A DNA stretch of 64,000 nucleotides from positions 7,578,677 through 7,642,676 of the forward strand of contig OY776124.1 of NCBI GenBank assembly GCA_963675135.1, read 5' to 3'. This document shows, one piece after another, positions 11,647-23,332 of the stretch. The position numbers and the translations under genes are program-made. This DNA comes from Galeopsis tetrahit (taxonomy: Eukaryota; Streptophyta; Magnoliopsida; Lamiales; Lamiaceae). The notes under the pieces were generated by a model. That model ran no database searches, had not been told where the DNA came from, and saw nothing but the letters and a program-made list of their open reading frames with translations. How positions within the stretch are numbered: the first letter of the stretch is position 1; each line of letters begins with the position of its first letter.

Positions 11647-12078
11647 CACTATAAAAATATGTTCAAAAGGAGCGGGGAAAGACGACAGAATCCCCTCTTT
11701 AAACAAAATGGCGACCGTATATGCAAGGGAAGGGCCTAGTCGTCAATATGCTCCTAGACAATTTAAAGACGACTGAATTATTGTATCCGTCGCGTTTTTG
11801 CGAGTGCACGCGACCATTGCCAATTTGCAAGCGCGTGTCACTGTCGGCAATAGGTGAGTGGAAATTCCGTCGCCTTTAGGCGAGTGCATTTCATCCTGTC
11901 GTCTTTGCCATCGTAAATTGGCGAGTGTAATGAAATACACTCGCCATTATGCGAGTGCAAGAACTTTCGTCGTCAATTTACTCGGTAAATGGGATAGTCG
12001 CTAAATTATTTGCAAATTGGCGAGTGTTTACCTTCACTCGCAAATTTCCGTCGGCATATGACCAATTTTTTTGTAATG
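11647..12078. mobile_element. Mini-CACTA (En/Spm-like) non-autonomous element
   Basis: The left end is CACTATAAAAATATGTTC. The right end read inward is CATTACAAAAAAATTGGTC. A 3-bp ATA lies on each side (11644-11646 and 12079-12081). The interior is crowded with subterminal repeats based on GGCGAGTG and CACTCGC in both orientations and CGTCG words (11750-12060), the type of array bound by CACTA transposases. At 432 bp it cannot encode a transposase. Confidence 0.75.
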
Positions 12079-14301
12079 ATAAAGTGACACTGATTTAACC
12101 ACTAACTCTATTAGGAATTAATATATACAAAAATTAATTTTTCATCTCTCTACAAGTTTGAATTTTTAGATAAAATGAAATTCTGATAGTATATATTAGG
12201 TTTGATAAGTTAATTTAATCTTATTTTTAGCTTTTAATGTTTTATTTTCCTTCATTCAGTACATACATATCATAACTAGAACATTCGACTACACTGATAA
12301 TATACGTGAAGTCATTAAATACATTTTATTTATCGTTAATTTACACACAAATTAAATCCAACCATATATATATGTACTAATTATAAATTAGATAAAAATT
12401 TATATGAGTCGGATTCTCCCCAATCCCCATCACATAATATTATATGATACGTAGACTTATAATTTTACTTGATGTATATTTTAAAATAAAGTGAGTTTCA
12501 AATATTAATTGTGTAATTGAAAATCGTTCGATCTAAATATAAAACCATCTCACACAATATTTTTTTTGGTGGGTGTATATAGGGACTCTTAAATAGTTGA
12601 TGAACAATAGAGATAATTGAATATGCATTAAATAGAAATGTGTTTAGGGCGGCAGGAAAATTTCTTTTATTACAGTGGCAAGGAGTGGTGTGTGTGTGCA
12701 TTAAAATCTTTCGTGCAATCTATTCACTATAGCTACTACTGTATCACATGAATTTTGCACGCCTCTACTTTCATTTATTTATACTTCATTCACCTCTTCA
12801 TATTTATATTATTTAATTTCAATAATTATTTGGGTTCGGAAAAAAAAATTCAAGTTAAAAGATTTAATTAGATATATTTTTCTCTTAAATTACTAAAACA
12901 CATATCGAGTAATTTGGAATTAAAAAAAAAAATTCACTCAAAATGGGATAGAGGGAGTAGTACATAGCTTCTTTCAAAGTTAACTTGATAAAAAGAAAGT
13001 TTAAAAGAAAAACAATTAATTTAAGGTACTGAAACGAGTGTGCGACATTAGTTACCGACCCAGAATTATGATAGGTGAGGCGCATTTGATGGCCCAAATT
13101 TGTTACTTGAACTCAATTGCTCACTATTGCACTGATGTTCTCTAATCAGTCTGGTAGGTAAGTGGAAGGATGGTGCTATTTTTTTTTTTCTATTTACATT
13201 TCATTAATTGGAGATTTCTAAAAACAAAAAGAGGTAAAACGAATTCATACAAGATTTTATCTTCTTGTAAATTAGGATTTACATGTTAATCATATATCAT
13301 GTCTCTATAATGTTTTGGTAATAAGTTTTTTTGTTAATTTTGACCACATAAATATATTTTATATTCATGTAATTATATTAAATATGTACACAACTAGGTG
13401 GATATTTTTTTTTGGGGTCACATGTGTCATCTTGTATTCAATTTTGCATGTGACATCCTAATATATTTTTCATCCAAATGTCATTCTCTTTTCAAAATTC
13501 GGTCTTATAAATTTTGATTACTTTTTTTTTTAATTGCATTTAATTTTATACAATGTAGTTTATATCTATTAAAATAATCTCTACTAATATAATAAATATA
13601 TATATATATATGTGCATACATAAAAATTAGAATAATGTATATTTTTATTTGATGATATCATTTTGACACTCATATATAAATTTGATGAATTTTACAATAT
13701 ATGTTACATCAATCTAAATAATAATTCACAAATTTTATTAAAAAATAACTTACATTGTTTTGTAATCAATTAAAATATTTAAGCTTTAAAAATTAAAAGA
13801 ATCCCCATAAATTATCTTTAAAAAATCTCGTGCAGACTGTACAGATGGACCACTTAGAAAACAGAGCAACATGCAAAGTTCTTGGAGATGGACCATAAAC
13901 TTTTAAGTTAGATCGATTTTTATTATTTTTTTCCTTTTTTTGGGCTATCTAAAAGTGTTTACACTTCACTAAATTATAGCTCACCCTAGATAATTTTTTC
14001 AATGTAGTTTGCACATTCATAAACAAATACCAAGTTTAAAAAAAAAATTACTAGGAATACTCAAATTCCGATAGTACCGAAACCACAAATAAGTGAATTC
14101 ATACACTAATAATTAACGAATAAGAAAAGGACAAAGAGAAGATCGAATGAATTCAATTCCAAGATCTGAATTTCACTTCCTCCACTAGTTCTTGTCGTTT
14201 CGATTTAGTGCTTTTTCAAATTTTAACTCTTTTAAAAATCGCGTCGTTTCGATTTAGTGCTTTTTCGTAAGCTCAAACAAACGCATTTTCAAATAATGGC
14301 G
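12079..14301. other. AT-rich spacer
   Basis: No gene is supported. AATGGGATAGAGGGAGTA near 12942 looks like one end of a degenerate MITE. An AT microsatellite is at about 13595-13612, and GTTTCGATTTAGTGCTTTTTC-like sequence is repeated near 14197 and 14246. Small frames here look like chance openings. Confidence 0.4.
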
Positions 14302-14466
14302 TACTCCCTCTATTCCAAATCAATTTTCACTCTGATTTGAGTATGAAATTTTTAAAATTAAAAAGATAAAATAAGAGCATTAAAGGGTAATATGTTTTTC
14401 TTAATTTGAATGTGAAACCAATAAAAAAAATAAAAGTGTGAAAACTGATTTGAAGCTGGATTAATA
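14302..14466. mobile_element. Degenerate Stowaway-like MITE upstream of the OFP gene
   Basis: It starts TACTCCCTCTATTCCAAATC and is followed by TTTTCACT. The opposite end has GTGAAAACTGATTTGAAGC..TTAATA in inverted relation. It lies about 240 bp before the OFP start codon, so it could fall within promoter sequence. Confidence 0.5.
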
Positions 14467-14706
14467 CTCTTTTCACTTGGTGAAAATTTGGTGAAGTAAA
14501 CCCTATTATGTATTATTATCCACCCATTATTTAAATCATGCTTCCTAATTATTAAATAAACACATGATAGGCCCCACTCCCACCACCCCCCATTTCCTTT
14601 CCACCTTCCTCCCACCGATGTCACATTATTCTTTCCACCAATCTATTAATACCACAACAAACCATCACAAACAAATCACTCCACACACACACACAAAAAC
14701 AACAAT

Positions 14707-15477
14707 ATGTCCAAGAAGATGAAAATCCCTTCCATTTTCAAGAACAAAGAAGCCAATCAACAACCATGGCAATGGCCCTCATGCAAGCACCCCAAAACCC
14801 TTTCTTTTCGCGCAAGCAACGACGTCGTTTTCAAGACCGTAAACTCTGTATTCCTCGACACCTCGGACGGCCTCGAAACCCCCGAATCATGGTTCACCAA
14901 TTCCTCCTCGGAGTGCGCCAGTACTTTTTCTACTGACGACCACTCCGAGGACAATAACAACAACAACAACAACAACAACAATAACGACGCCCTGGAGACC
15001 ATCATCCGGGGCGTTAGGTCATCAGAGAGACTATTTTTCGAGCCAGGCGAAACGAGCTCGCTCGTTAAGGCGACGATAAAAAAGAAGACGAGCGACGATT
15101 CGGAGGCATTGCCGTTCGAGGAAAGCGTGGCGCTCGCCTTCGAATCGGACGATCCGTATTCGGATTTCAAGAATTCGATCCAAGAAATGGTGGGAAGCCA
15201 TGGACTTGAAGATTGGGATAGATTGGAAGAGTTGCTTGCATGGTACTTAAAGATGAATGGGAAACAAAACCATGGGTTTATAGTTAAGGCATTTGTTGAT
15301 GTTCTTGTTGGCATTGTTAAGGAAAAACCTTCTCCAACTTCATCAATGGCGGTTTGTTGCTCCGATTCGACGTCGTATTCATCTGCAGATTCTTCTTTCT
15401 CTTCTCCTTCCTCACCCCTTTCTCAAAAACATGTACAAGTAGTTGATGAGGACAGAGATGTCATTCTACAATCTTAG
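14707..15477 (+). CDS. OVATE family protein (transcriptional repressor)
   Basis: This is a single-exon gene of 256 residues, normal for the family. OFPs are plant nuclear repressors that shape organ growth, acting with TALE homeodomain and TRM proteins. The N-terminus has PWQWPSCKHPKTLSFR and FKTVNSVFLD (residues about 20-51), typical of the OFP13/15/16/18 subgroup, then SSERLFFEPG. The OVATE domain spans about residues 143-203: ALAFESDDPYSDFKNSIQEM, then WDRLEELLAWYLKMN and HGFIVKAFVDVLVGI. A run of 11 Asn (83-93) is encoded by an AAC-rich microsatellite. The tail is Ser-rich. The start is preceded by a CA-rich leader (ACACACACACAAAAACAACAAT) and no earlier in-frame ATG is needed. The exact paralogue is not determined. 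Confidence 0.93.
   Translation: MSKKMKIPSIFKNKEANQQPWQWPSCKHPKTLSFRASNDVVFKTVNSVFLDTSDGLETPESWFTNSSSECASTFSTDDHSEDNNNNNNNNNNNDALETIIRGVRSSERLFFEPGETSSLVKATIKKKTSDDSEALPFEESVALAFESDDPYSDFKNSIQEMVGSHGLEDWDRLEELLAWYLKMNGKQNHGFIVKAFVDVLVGIVKEKPSPTSSMAVCCSDSTSYSSADSSFSSPSSPLSQKHVQVVDEDRDVILQS
14953..14987 (+). repeat. AAC/AAT microsatellite inside the OFP coding region
   Basis: About eleven AAC or AAT codons in a row encode polyasparagine. Because the unit is a whole codon, length changes keep the frame. Confidence 0.9.
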
Positions 15478-16318
15478 CTTTTCATGTATTGATTTTGTGT
15501 GTATATAAATACTATAGTAAATACATTTTTTTTACTTTCTATCTGTATCAGTTTTGATTTTTATTCTCTAAATTTTACGATTTTGAAAAATTTCATCACT
15601 GTTTACGTAACTCAGTCATTTTATCAGTAAACATAACTTATTTTTTGCCTGAATTAAAGACGGAACACTCACGAACCTCGTTGTCACTATTTATTTAATG
15701 ACTTTTTACCTAATGTGAAAGTTGGGTGATGGCCGGCTCATAAATACATACAACGGTTTATAGATCTATTTCAATATCATAAATTTTGCCTCTTTAATTT
15801 TCCTCTGTTTTCTTGAGTTTACATGTGATTTAATTTGAGGAAATTAAAAATTAACATGGGGAATTTAATATTTATCTACCAATTTTTTAATTACTGGAGA
15901 AATAAATAAATAATTATATTATAGAGATGAGAAAATGTGACAGGCTGGATTTATAAAATAAGTGTACCATTTTCCAACCTCATTCACAAATATACAGAGT
16001 GTACTAAAATCAAATGGGACCATGCATGTATTATATTGCCTCAATTTCAACTCCATTTTTTGTTTGTATACCTTGAATTGAAAGATACATATAGAAACAC
16101 AATCCAAATAATATATAGTGAATAATAGAGCATCCATATAAAACTCTTACAAATGTACCATTATATATGTTCATTTAAGGATAAATAAACCAACTCCCAT
16201 TGCATTTGAATTTACCTTGAAAAAATATATGTTGTCACTTCTCATAATCCAAATATTGGTTAAGAAAATAATATATTTAATCATTTTCGATTAGTGTAAC
16301 ATTCTTGTAAGTCAGTTG
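15478..16318. other. OFP downstream spacer
   Basis: No gene is seen. The sequence is AT-rich. The overlapping small frames near 15919-16137 on both strands lack protein-like composition. Confidence 0.4.
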
Positions 16319-16646
16319 TACTCCCTTCGCCCCACAAAGATCCTTCGTCCCACAAACATGGATGCATTTGACTTTATACACATATTAAGAAAAATCAATA
16401 AATGTGGACAAGTTTAACTAATATGTCTATTTTATCCTTGATATTCCATAAATCTGGTGTAAATTTCAAAGCAGTTGAGTCCTAATTACTCTTAATTCAA
16501 TGTTAATGAGTAATTATGTAGTAAGTTTGATCAGGGGTAAAATTGTCAATAAAGTATTTAATACTTAAATAAAAGAGGAAATTTGTCTATAATTTGAGAC
16601 ATGCGAAAAAGGAAAACATGACTATCTTCGTGGAACGGAGGAAGTA
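16319..16646. mobile_element. Stowaway-like MITE
   Basis: The left end TACTCCCTTCGCCCCACAAA pairs with the right end TTCGTGGAACGGAGGAAGTA as imperfect inverted repeats, with TA at both borders. The length of 328 bp is typical. No coding capacity. Confidence 0.75.
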
Positions 16647-18137
16647 CATTGGAATAAAGCAATTTTCATGCAAGAGCATTGATTTACATATGCAATGTAA
16701 TGCACATAGGACAATTTCTTTCATGTTGGCTGTAAAAACATACAACAGTGTTATAATATGGAGTGGAGTGGAGGATCTGAGTTTGAATTTGTTTGAACAT
16801 GCATTGCGTACTGCATGTCGGCACCAATTTCCATCATTGTACCTAAAACTAATCAAGATCTACATGTCGTTTCTGACAAATTTATCGATAAATGATTGGA
16901 TTCAACGGAAAAAGATTTAATAGAGTTAGCTTAGTGAATGAAGTAGAGAAAGTCTCAAGTGAGTAGTTGAACTCCGCAAACTTGGTTCAATTTTAATCTG
17001 TTGGAAAGATAATGTACATAGATAACGATTTTATGGTATTTACAACAGTTTTCTGTTTTAATGGTTACATGGTGAAATTGTCAAATCCAACTACGGTTAA
17101 GTTCAAATTCGATTGTATTTGAGACTATGTCATGATTATTTATACATTTTAACATATTCATACGTTGCTATTGTAACAAGTTGTAAAAAATTAGATTAGA
17201 GCTTGATTGTTGAATTAGGGTTGTAAAACAGAGAAAGAACTCAGAATTGATTATGGGTAATTGAGAGAGCTCTGTATCTTGTAATTGTATGAACTTTATA
17301 GTGAATTTCGTGAATGTAGATCATTCTGATTGAACCGCGTAAATTTTGTGTTTTTTTTTTTTTATTATTGTTTTTGTTTCTAAGTTTCTTGATATTTCTA
17401 AGTTCGTAAATTACGTACATATTTATGTGAAAACAAATGGTAGATATTGATTGGTAATTTGGTATATATTGAGGGTTGGTTGGCCGGTGCATGTGAATTG
17501 ACTATTCATCCATTAAAACAAAAGTCAGCAATTGGAATACACCAAAAGAGAGAGAGATATGCTATTAAATGTGAGTAATTAAACAAACCACTCTTCTGCA
17601 TGTATCCATGAATACACTATACATCCAATAGTGACATTTCAAAAAAATACAATTCATTGACAAAAGATCATGAGTGGATCGAGGGGATTGATAATTAATC
17701 GAAGAAGAGGTTTTACTTTTTTTTTTTTTTAACAGGGAAGAAGGGGTTTTACGTGATACCGTATGAAACGGAACATAATTTAGACATAGTGTTTTAATAT
17801 TTTGGAAGGGGCGATTAATTTGTACTAATTTGTAAACGTTTTTATGAAAAGTTACACATGTGTGTATCGGTTTGAATTTCTCTGTTCCACTAGTGTTCCA
17901 CCCTACTAAATCTTTAACATGTGTCGCTCAATATTATAGGACGTTGATCATTTTTTAATATGACACGTGTCAATCATTCATATAGTGAAACAAAATGTGG
18001 AACATGAAAAGTGGAACAAAGTGATTTCAATTCTTTGTGTAAATTCAATTGCATAATGCAATTGAACCACAATTTTAACAATTTTGACTTGGTTCTAATA
18101 TACACTCAATTGCATTAAAAAAAATAAAAATTGATCA
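16647..18137. other. AT-rich spacer
   Basis: No gene, RNA gene or complete transposon could be supported. A T-run at 17350-17362 and scattered AT-rich sequence were noted. Confidence 0.4.
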
Positions 18138-18412
18138 ATTATGAAAGGTTCTGACTATATGCACCTCCATTTCAGAGAGATACACTCCCCCAAAATTTGT
18201 CAAAATAGAGGCACCCTCCTAGCAAATTGTCCTAAATACCCCTTTCTTCCATTTTTCTATAAAATACCCAATTACTACACCCACCCTCCCAAACCCTAAT
18301 TCTATCTTCCTCACACTTCATCTTTCTCCCAATTCCGCCGTCGCCGCTGCACCACCATTTGTCGGCAGCCGTCCCCTGTCGCCGCGCCCCCTTCGCCGGA
18401 AGCCTCTCTCTC

Positions 18413-18690
18413 CCTCAAGTTCGCCGGCGCGAGGACTCCCCTCCCCTCCATTTTCTTCCCCGTCCATCCGACGTCGTCAGCCTCCCTTTCCCTCGAGTTC
18501 GCCGGCGCGAGGACTCCCCTCCCCTCCATTTTCTTCCCCGTCCATCCGACGTCGTCAGCCTCCCTTTCCCTCGAGTTCGCCGGCGCGAGGACTCCCCTCC
18601 ATTTTCTTCCCCGCCCATCACGATCTGTAAAAAAAAAAACTGTCAGCGGCCGCGCGCGGCCGCCCCCTCCCCCGTCCATCCGACGTCGTC
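18413..18690. repeat. 78-bp tandem repeat inside element A
   Basis: Units start near 18420, 18498 and 18576 (TTCGCCGGCGCGAGGACTCC) and contain CGTCCATCCGACGTCGTCAG. A further partial copy of the latter half lies near 18672. The third unit lacks a short CTCCCC stretch. Since 78 is a multiple of three and the units lack stops, long repetitive frames appear on both strands (18311-18679 and 18359-18835). These are best seen as artefacts of the repeat. Confidence 0.85.
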
Positions 18691-18864
18691 AGCCCCGGCC
18701 CGTCGTCGCCCCCTTTTCTTATCTTTTTTCTGTGTTTGTTTTTTCGTTTTTTTTTCCGTCTCGATCACTCCCCTCCTCCGCCACCGCACCCCCGCCGCGG
18801 TCTCCGCCACCACACCATCCGCCCTGCACCAGTAAGTTTTTTTTTTTTTAAATTCGACCCTGTG

Positions 18865-19012
18865 TTGTCGACTATATACACTCCCGTCGACAACAGAGTG
18901 TCGACGAGAGTGTATATGGTCAACAACACAGTGTCGATCGACCTTTGTTGGTCGACCGTATATCCTTCCGTCGACAACATTTTGTCGACGGGAGGATATA
19001 TGGTCGGCACTG
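18865..19012. repeat. GTCGAC-rich palindromic block
   Basis: Inverted and direct copies of CTCCCGTCGACAACA and TGTCGACGGGAGGATATATGG-type words recur about four times around GTCGAC cores. The block can fold on itself. A related block lies at 31745-31895. Confidence 0.7.
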
Positions 19013-19704
19013 GTTTGACGAAATTTTCAAAAAAAAATTGTTGGTTTTTCTAAGTTTTGATAATGGTGTTTGTTAATGGGTTTGATAATGGTGTTTTAGG
19101 GAGATTATGGTTGATTTGTTGAAATTTTTAAATTTTTTTGGTTTCTTGCTATCGGAAAAAATGGTGACGGCGTTCTGAAGTTTGATTTAGGGATAAGGTA
19201 AAAGAAGGGGGTGCGTACAGTAGGAGGGGTGCATCTAGTACCGTTTATTTTAATGAAGGGTATTTTTGGTTTTTTACCTCATTATTTTATTAATAAATTA
19301 AAAGGGGGAGTGCACCTCTCCTAAACGGAGGTGCATATAGTCAAACCCATTATGAAACTACCCTCTTAAATTTGAAGGTTTTAGCAGCCTGCTCCTAAGT
19401 GGGCTGGCCTGCAAGCGCCATGAATTCTTGATGGGTTGGCCCATTATTCACCTATAATTGCGTGTAATAACTTATTTACATGTTTAACTGAAATATAAAT
19501 TATACTAAAAATTATATACATATTTTAAGAAGTAAAAAAAGTGAATGTATTGTGGTATTCAATAAAATTGATGACAATTTGAATAATTAAGTGATAATTG
19601 AAGGGTGATGATTTTCATAAAGTGTACGAGACCACATTTTGTAAGCCGGGACAAATGAGATGTGGACAAAGACACACCTTTAAGAAGCACGGAGTATCAA
19701 TTAT

Positions 19705-21227
19705 GAGGAAATATTTGTTTTAGTCCTTTAAGTTTGAGTGATTCCAAAATAAATTCTTTAAGTTTTTAACTTTACAAAATACATCCTATATCTTATAAGC
19801 TATTAATTTTAGTCCTTTTTAAAATCTATTTTAGTCCTTTAAGTTTAAACTCCAATTTTAATAAAATTTAAGGTATAATTTATTCCTTCTAAACAGAAAA
19901 TATTTTATTTAAATCTATTTTCTATTTTTCTGTTTTATTGAATACTGATTTTATTTAAATCTGTATTCCAATTTTAATAAAATTTTATTTACAGAAAATT
20001 TTATTCCAATTTAAATCTGTAGTTAAACTCCAATATAAACAGAAAATATTTTATTTAAAATTAAAAAAAATACATCATTAAAATATTTAAAAAAATACTG
20101 ATTTTAATGTATTTTTTTTAAAACATCATTAAAATCTGAATTATGCTCAAATTCTACCTAGCCATTTTCTCTAATTAATTAAATATATAAAAATTCGAAA
20201 ATAAAAATATATACTAAAATCTAGAAAATTGAAAGAAAATTATAAATATATTTTAAAAAAAAAGGGACAACTCCAACAACTCCAACTACCCGGTCATATG
20301 TTTAGGGTTTAAATTAATCTCGACTCGATTAAAACTCATTTTAGTTCGACTCATATAATTATCAAACAAGCTTAAATAAGAATTTCAAAACTTAATAAAT
20401 GTACATTAAATTAATTTGAATGCATTTTTATATGATTTAATATTATGTTTATCACAGTAATTACTTATAAAGTTTAGATTTAATTATACTTGTGTTCAAT
20501 TTAGTTCGCGAAATAATTTCTTGGATGGGAGGTCTACGGATACATAAAATCTCGTATAATCTCGTTCAATTTATTATATAAATCATACTATAATTTACAT
20601 TTGGGGAATATGACAGGGGTAGTTAGAGTTATCCTTTTTTTTAAAACATATTTATAATTTTCTTTCAATTTCTAAATTTTAGTATATATTTTTATTTTCG
20701 AATTTTTATATTTTTAATTAATTAGGGAAAATGACTAGGTAGAATTTGAGCATAATTCATATTTTAATGATATTTTTATTTAATTTAAAAATATTTTAAA
20801 TGATGTTTTAAAAAAAATACATTAAATCAGTATTTTTTTTAAAATATTTTAATGATGTATTTTTTTTTAAATTTTAAATAAAATATTTTCTGTTTATATT
20901 GGAGTTTAACTACGGATTTAATTTGGAATAAAATTTTCTGTAAATAAAATTTTATTAAAATTGGAATACAGATTTAAATAAAATCAGTATTCAATAAAAC
21001 AGAACAATAGAAAATAGATTTAAATAAAATATTTTTTGTTTAGAAGGAATAAATTATACCTTAAATTTTATTAAAATTGGAGTTTAAACTTAAAGGACTA
21101 AAATAGATTTTAAAAAGGACTAAAATTAATAGCTTATAAGATATAGGATGTATTTTGTAAAGTTAAAAACTTAAAGGATTTATTTTGGAATCACTCAAAC
21201 TTAAAGGACTAAAATAAATATTTCCTC
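19705..21227. mobile_element. Mutator-like element B with about 600-bp inverted arms
   Basis: Perfect 10-bp target duplications TATCAATTAT lie at 19695-19704 and 21228-21237. The left arm begins GAGGAAATATTTGTTTTAGT and its inverted counterpart ends at 21227. The arms, about 19705-20300 and 20605-21227, are near-identical inverted copies around a central loop of about 300 bp. No frame or transposase is visible. Transcription across it would give a very long hairpin RNA. Confidence 0.88.
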
Positions 21228-22131
21228 TATCAATTATTAAACATAATCAAACTATTAATAAAAATGATATATTTAAGCATGTCGAAAAAAAGTAAAAAAA
21301 CACTAATCAAATAAAATTTCAATTATACACTTTTCAAGATATGGAAGAGCGAAATAGATGAATATTTATCCATTTCACCTAATTGCCACAGATTTTTAGG
21401 TTTTTTTAATTAAATATTAAAGTTTCAAATTTTTTTAATAATATATTAGTGTTTGGTGGGGCTTTAACAATATAAATAGGAACGCCCTTTCTAAGGGCGC
21501 TCTTTCCCCAATTCTGACATGATAGGGATAAAGTGAACAGAGAGAGGGACGCCGTTACAAATGGCGCCCTTCTGAACCCCTACAATTTACCTACAGTCCT
21601 ACACCTACGTTTGACCGTGTTCCTCAATTAATACCAAAACAAACATCTGTTTTTTCAATTCATATATATACCGTCTACCCTCATCTCTCCTTCAATTTAG
21701 TTTGTATGAATTATAATAGTCTAGTTAGAATATAATTTATATTTTAATACTCCGTCCGTTTCACTATAAATTTTCCACTTTTCTTTTAGGAATGTTTCAC
21801 TATAAGTTTTTAATTCCATTTTTGTCATAATTATTTTCTCCTAACACATCACTTACACTTTATTTATTATTTTAGCATACTTCATCTCATACTCATCAAT
21901 TATTTTCTCTTCTCTCATCACATCACCTGTACTATATCTATTATTTTATTATATTCCTTAATCAAAACACCTCAAGAAAGGGAAAACTTATAATATAATT
22001 TTAATTTATGCTTTTGTATTATTATTATTTTGTTAATTTAAATTTTCTCCTTTTTTACTAATATTCTCATAGACTTTAAATTAAAATTTTAATTTAAGTT
22101 AGATTTTACTAATAGTTTAAATTTTAATTTA

Positions 22132-22397
22132 TACTCATTTCGTTCCACTATAAGTTTTCACTATTTTTTTTTTTTGATGTCCCATAATACGTTTTCCATT
22201 TCATTTTTGTCAAATTATTTTCCTCTCCAATCACATCACTTATACTTTATCTATTATTTTATTATACTTCATCTCATATTAATCTATTAATTTCTCTTTC
22301 ACTATCACATCACTTGTACTACATCCATTATTTTATCATAATCCTTAATTTAAACACTCAAAAGAAATGAGAAACTTATTCGGGAGAGGAGGGAGTA
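22132..22397. mobile_element. Stowaway-like MITE nested in element C
   Basis: The left end TACTCATTTCGTTCCACTAT pairs with the right end GAGAGGAGGGAGTA, with TA borders. Another MITE-like start, TACTCCGTCCGTTTCACTAT, lies near 21749. Its matching end, TTATAGTGAGATGGAGGGAG, lies near 22528, so two related MITEs may be nested one in the other. Confidence 0.6.
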
Positions 22398-22509
22398 TAT
22401 AATAATTTTACTAATAGTTAGACTCTATATTAATTAGTTGAAAATTAGAAGAATTAATTACTTGAAATTAGAAAATACTATCATGATCTCCTATACATAG
22501 TATGCACCG

Positions 22510-22890
22510 TTCACACTAGTAGAAACTTATAGTGAGATGGAGGGAGTATAAATTAAAATTTAAACTATTAGCAAAACCTAGTTTAAATTAAAATTTTAAT
22601 ATAGAGTCTAGGAGAATATTAATTAAAAAAAATATTTAATACAAACCTAAAATTTAAATTCTAATATATTAGCAGAATGACAATTTAATTTAATACACAC
22701 TAGTAGAAACTTATAGTGAGATGGAGGGAGAGGGAGTATAAATTAAAATTTAAACTATTAGCAAAACCTAGTTTAAATTAAAATTTTAATATAGAGTCTA
22801 GGAGAATATTAATTAAAAAAAAATATTTAATACAAACCTAAAATTTAAATTCTAATAAATTAGCAGAATGACAATTTAATTTAATACAAA
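22510..22890 (+). repeat. Direct duplication of about 185 bp inside element C
   Basis: CACTAGTAGAAACTTATAGT near 22514 and again near 22697 starts two nearly identical stretches. Both run through TTAAACTATTAGCAAAACCT and TAGAGTCTAGGAGAATATTA. The second carries a small GGGAGA insertion. Confidence 0.8.
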
Positions 22891-23332
22891 CCTAAAGAAC
22901 AGTTAGAATATACTTTATATTCTAATATATTAGTAGAATGATAATTTTATATAATTTTAATTTATATATTAGAATATAAATTATATTCTAACTAGACTAT
23001 CATACAAACTAAATTGAAGGAGGGATGAATACAAACTAAATTGAAGGAGGGATGAGGGTAGACTGTATACATATACAGTATATGAATTGAAAAGCCAGAA
23101 ATGTGTGTTTTGGTATTAATCGAGGAATACGGTCAAATGTAGGTCTAGGGTTTCAGAAGGGCGCCATTTGTATCAGCGCCCCTCTCTGTCCTATGCAACC
23201 CTCTGAACAATTTATCGCACCCTCCTTAGAAAAGGAGTTCCTATTTATATTGTTAAAGCCTCGCCAAACACTAATATATCATTAAAATTTATTTGAAACT
23301 TTAATATTTAATTAAAAAAACCCAGATTTTTA

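Larger units (their letters stand above)
18147..19348. mobile_element. Mutator-like non-autonomous element A with GC-rich cargo
   Basis: Perfect 9-bp target duplications ATTATGAAA lie at 18138-18146 and 19349-19357. Terminal inverted repeats of about 45 bp share TGACTATATGCACCTCC, then GAGAG, then CACTCCCCC, with a few mismatches. A 9-bp duplication is the signature of Mutator-superfamily insertion. The 1202-bp element has no transposase. Its interior is far more GC-rich than its surroundings (about 18320-18835), with a 78-bp tandem repeat and then a GTCGAC-rich block. Confidence 0.85.
21399..23322. mobile_element. Mutator-like element C with about 350-bp inverted arms
   Basis: Perfect 10-bp target duplications CAGATTTTTA lie at 21389-21398 and 23323-23332. 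The arms start GGTTTTTTTAATTAAATATT and end with the inverse. They run to about 21745 and back from about 22960 with clear but imperfect identity. Each arm holds GGCGCC-containing sequence (GGCGCCCTTCTGAACCCC near 21560 and its inverse near 23155). The interior is filled with MITE-like sequence and a direct duplication. The 60-codon frame at 23103-23285 lies in the right arm and is not a gene. Confidence 0.85.

Noticed and set aside
14757..15314. 185-codon minus-strand frame antisense to the OFP gene
   Set aside because: Leu- and Ser-rich translation is the mirror of the Asn repeat and Ser/Glu codons of the OFP frame.
18311..18835. Pro/Arg/Gly-rich frames of 68-158 codons on both strands
   Set aside because: The 78-bp tandem repeat is a multiple of three without stops, so open frames are expected by construction.
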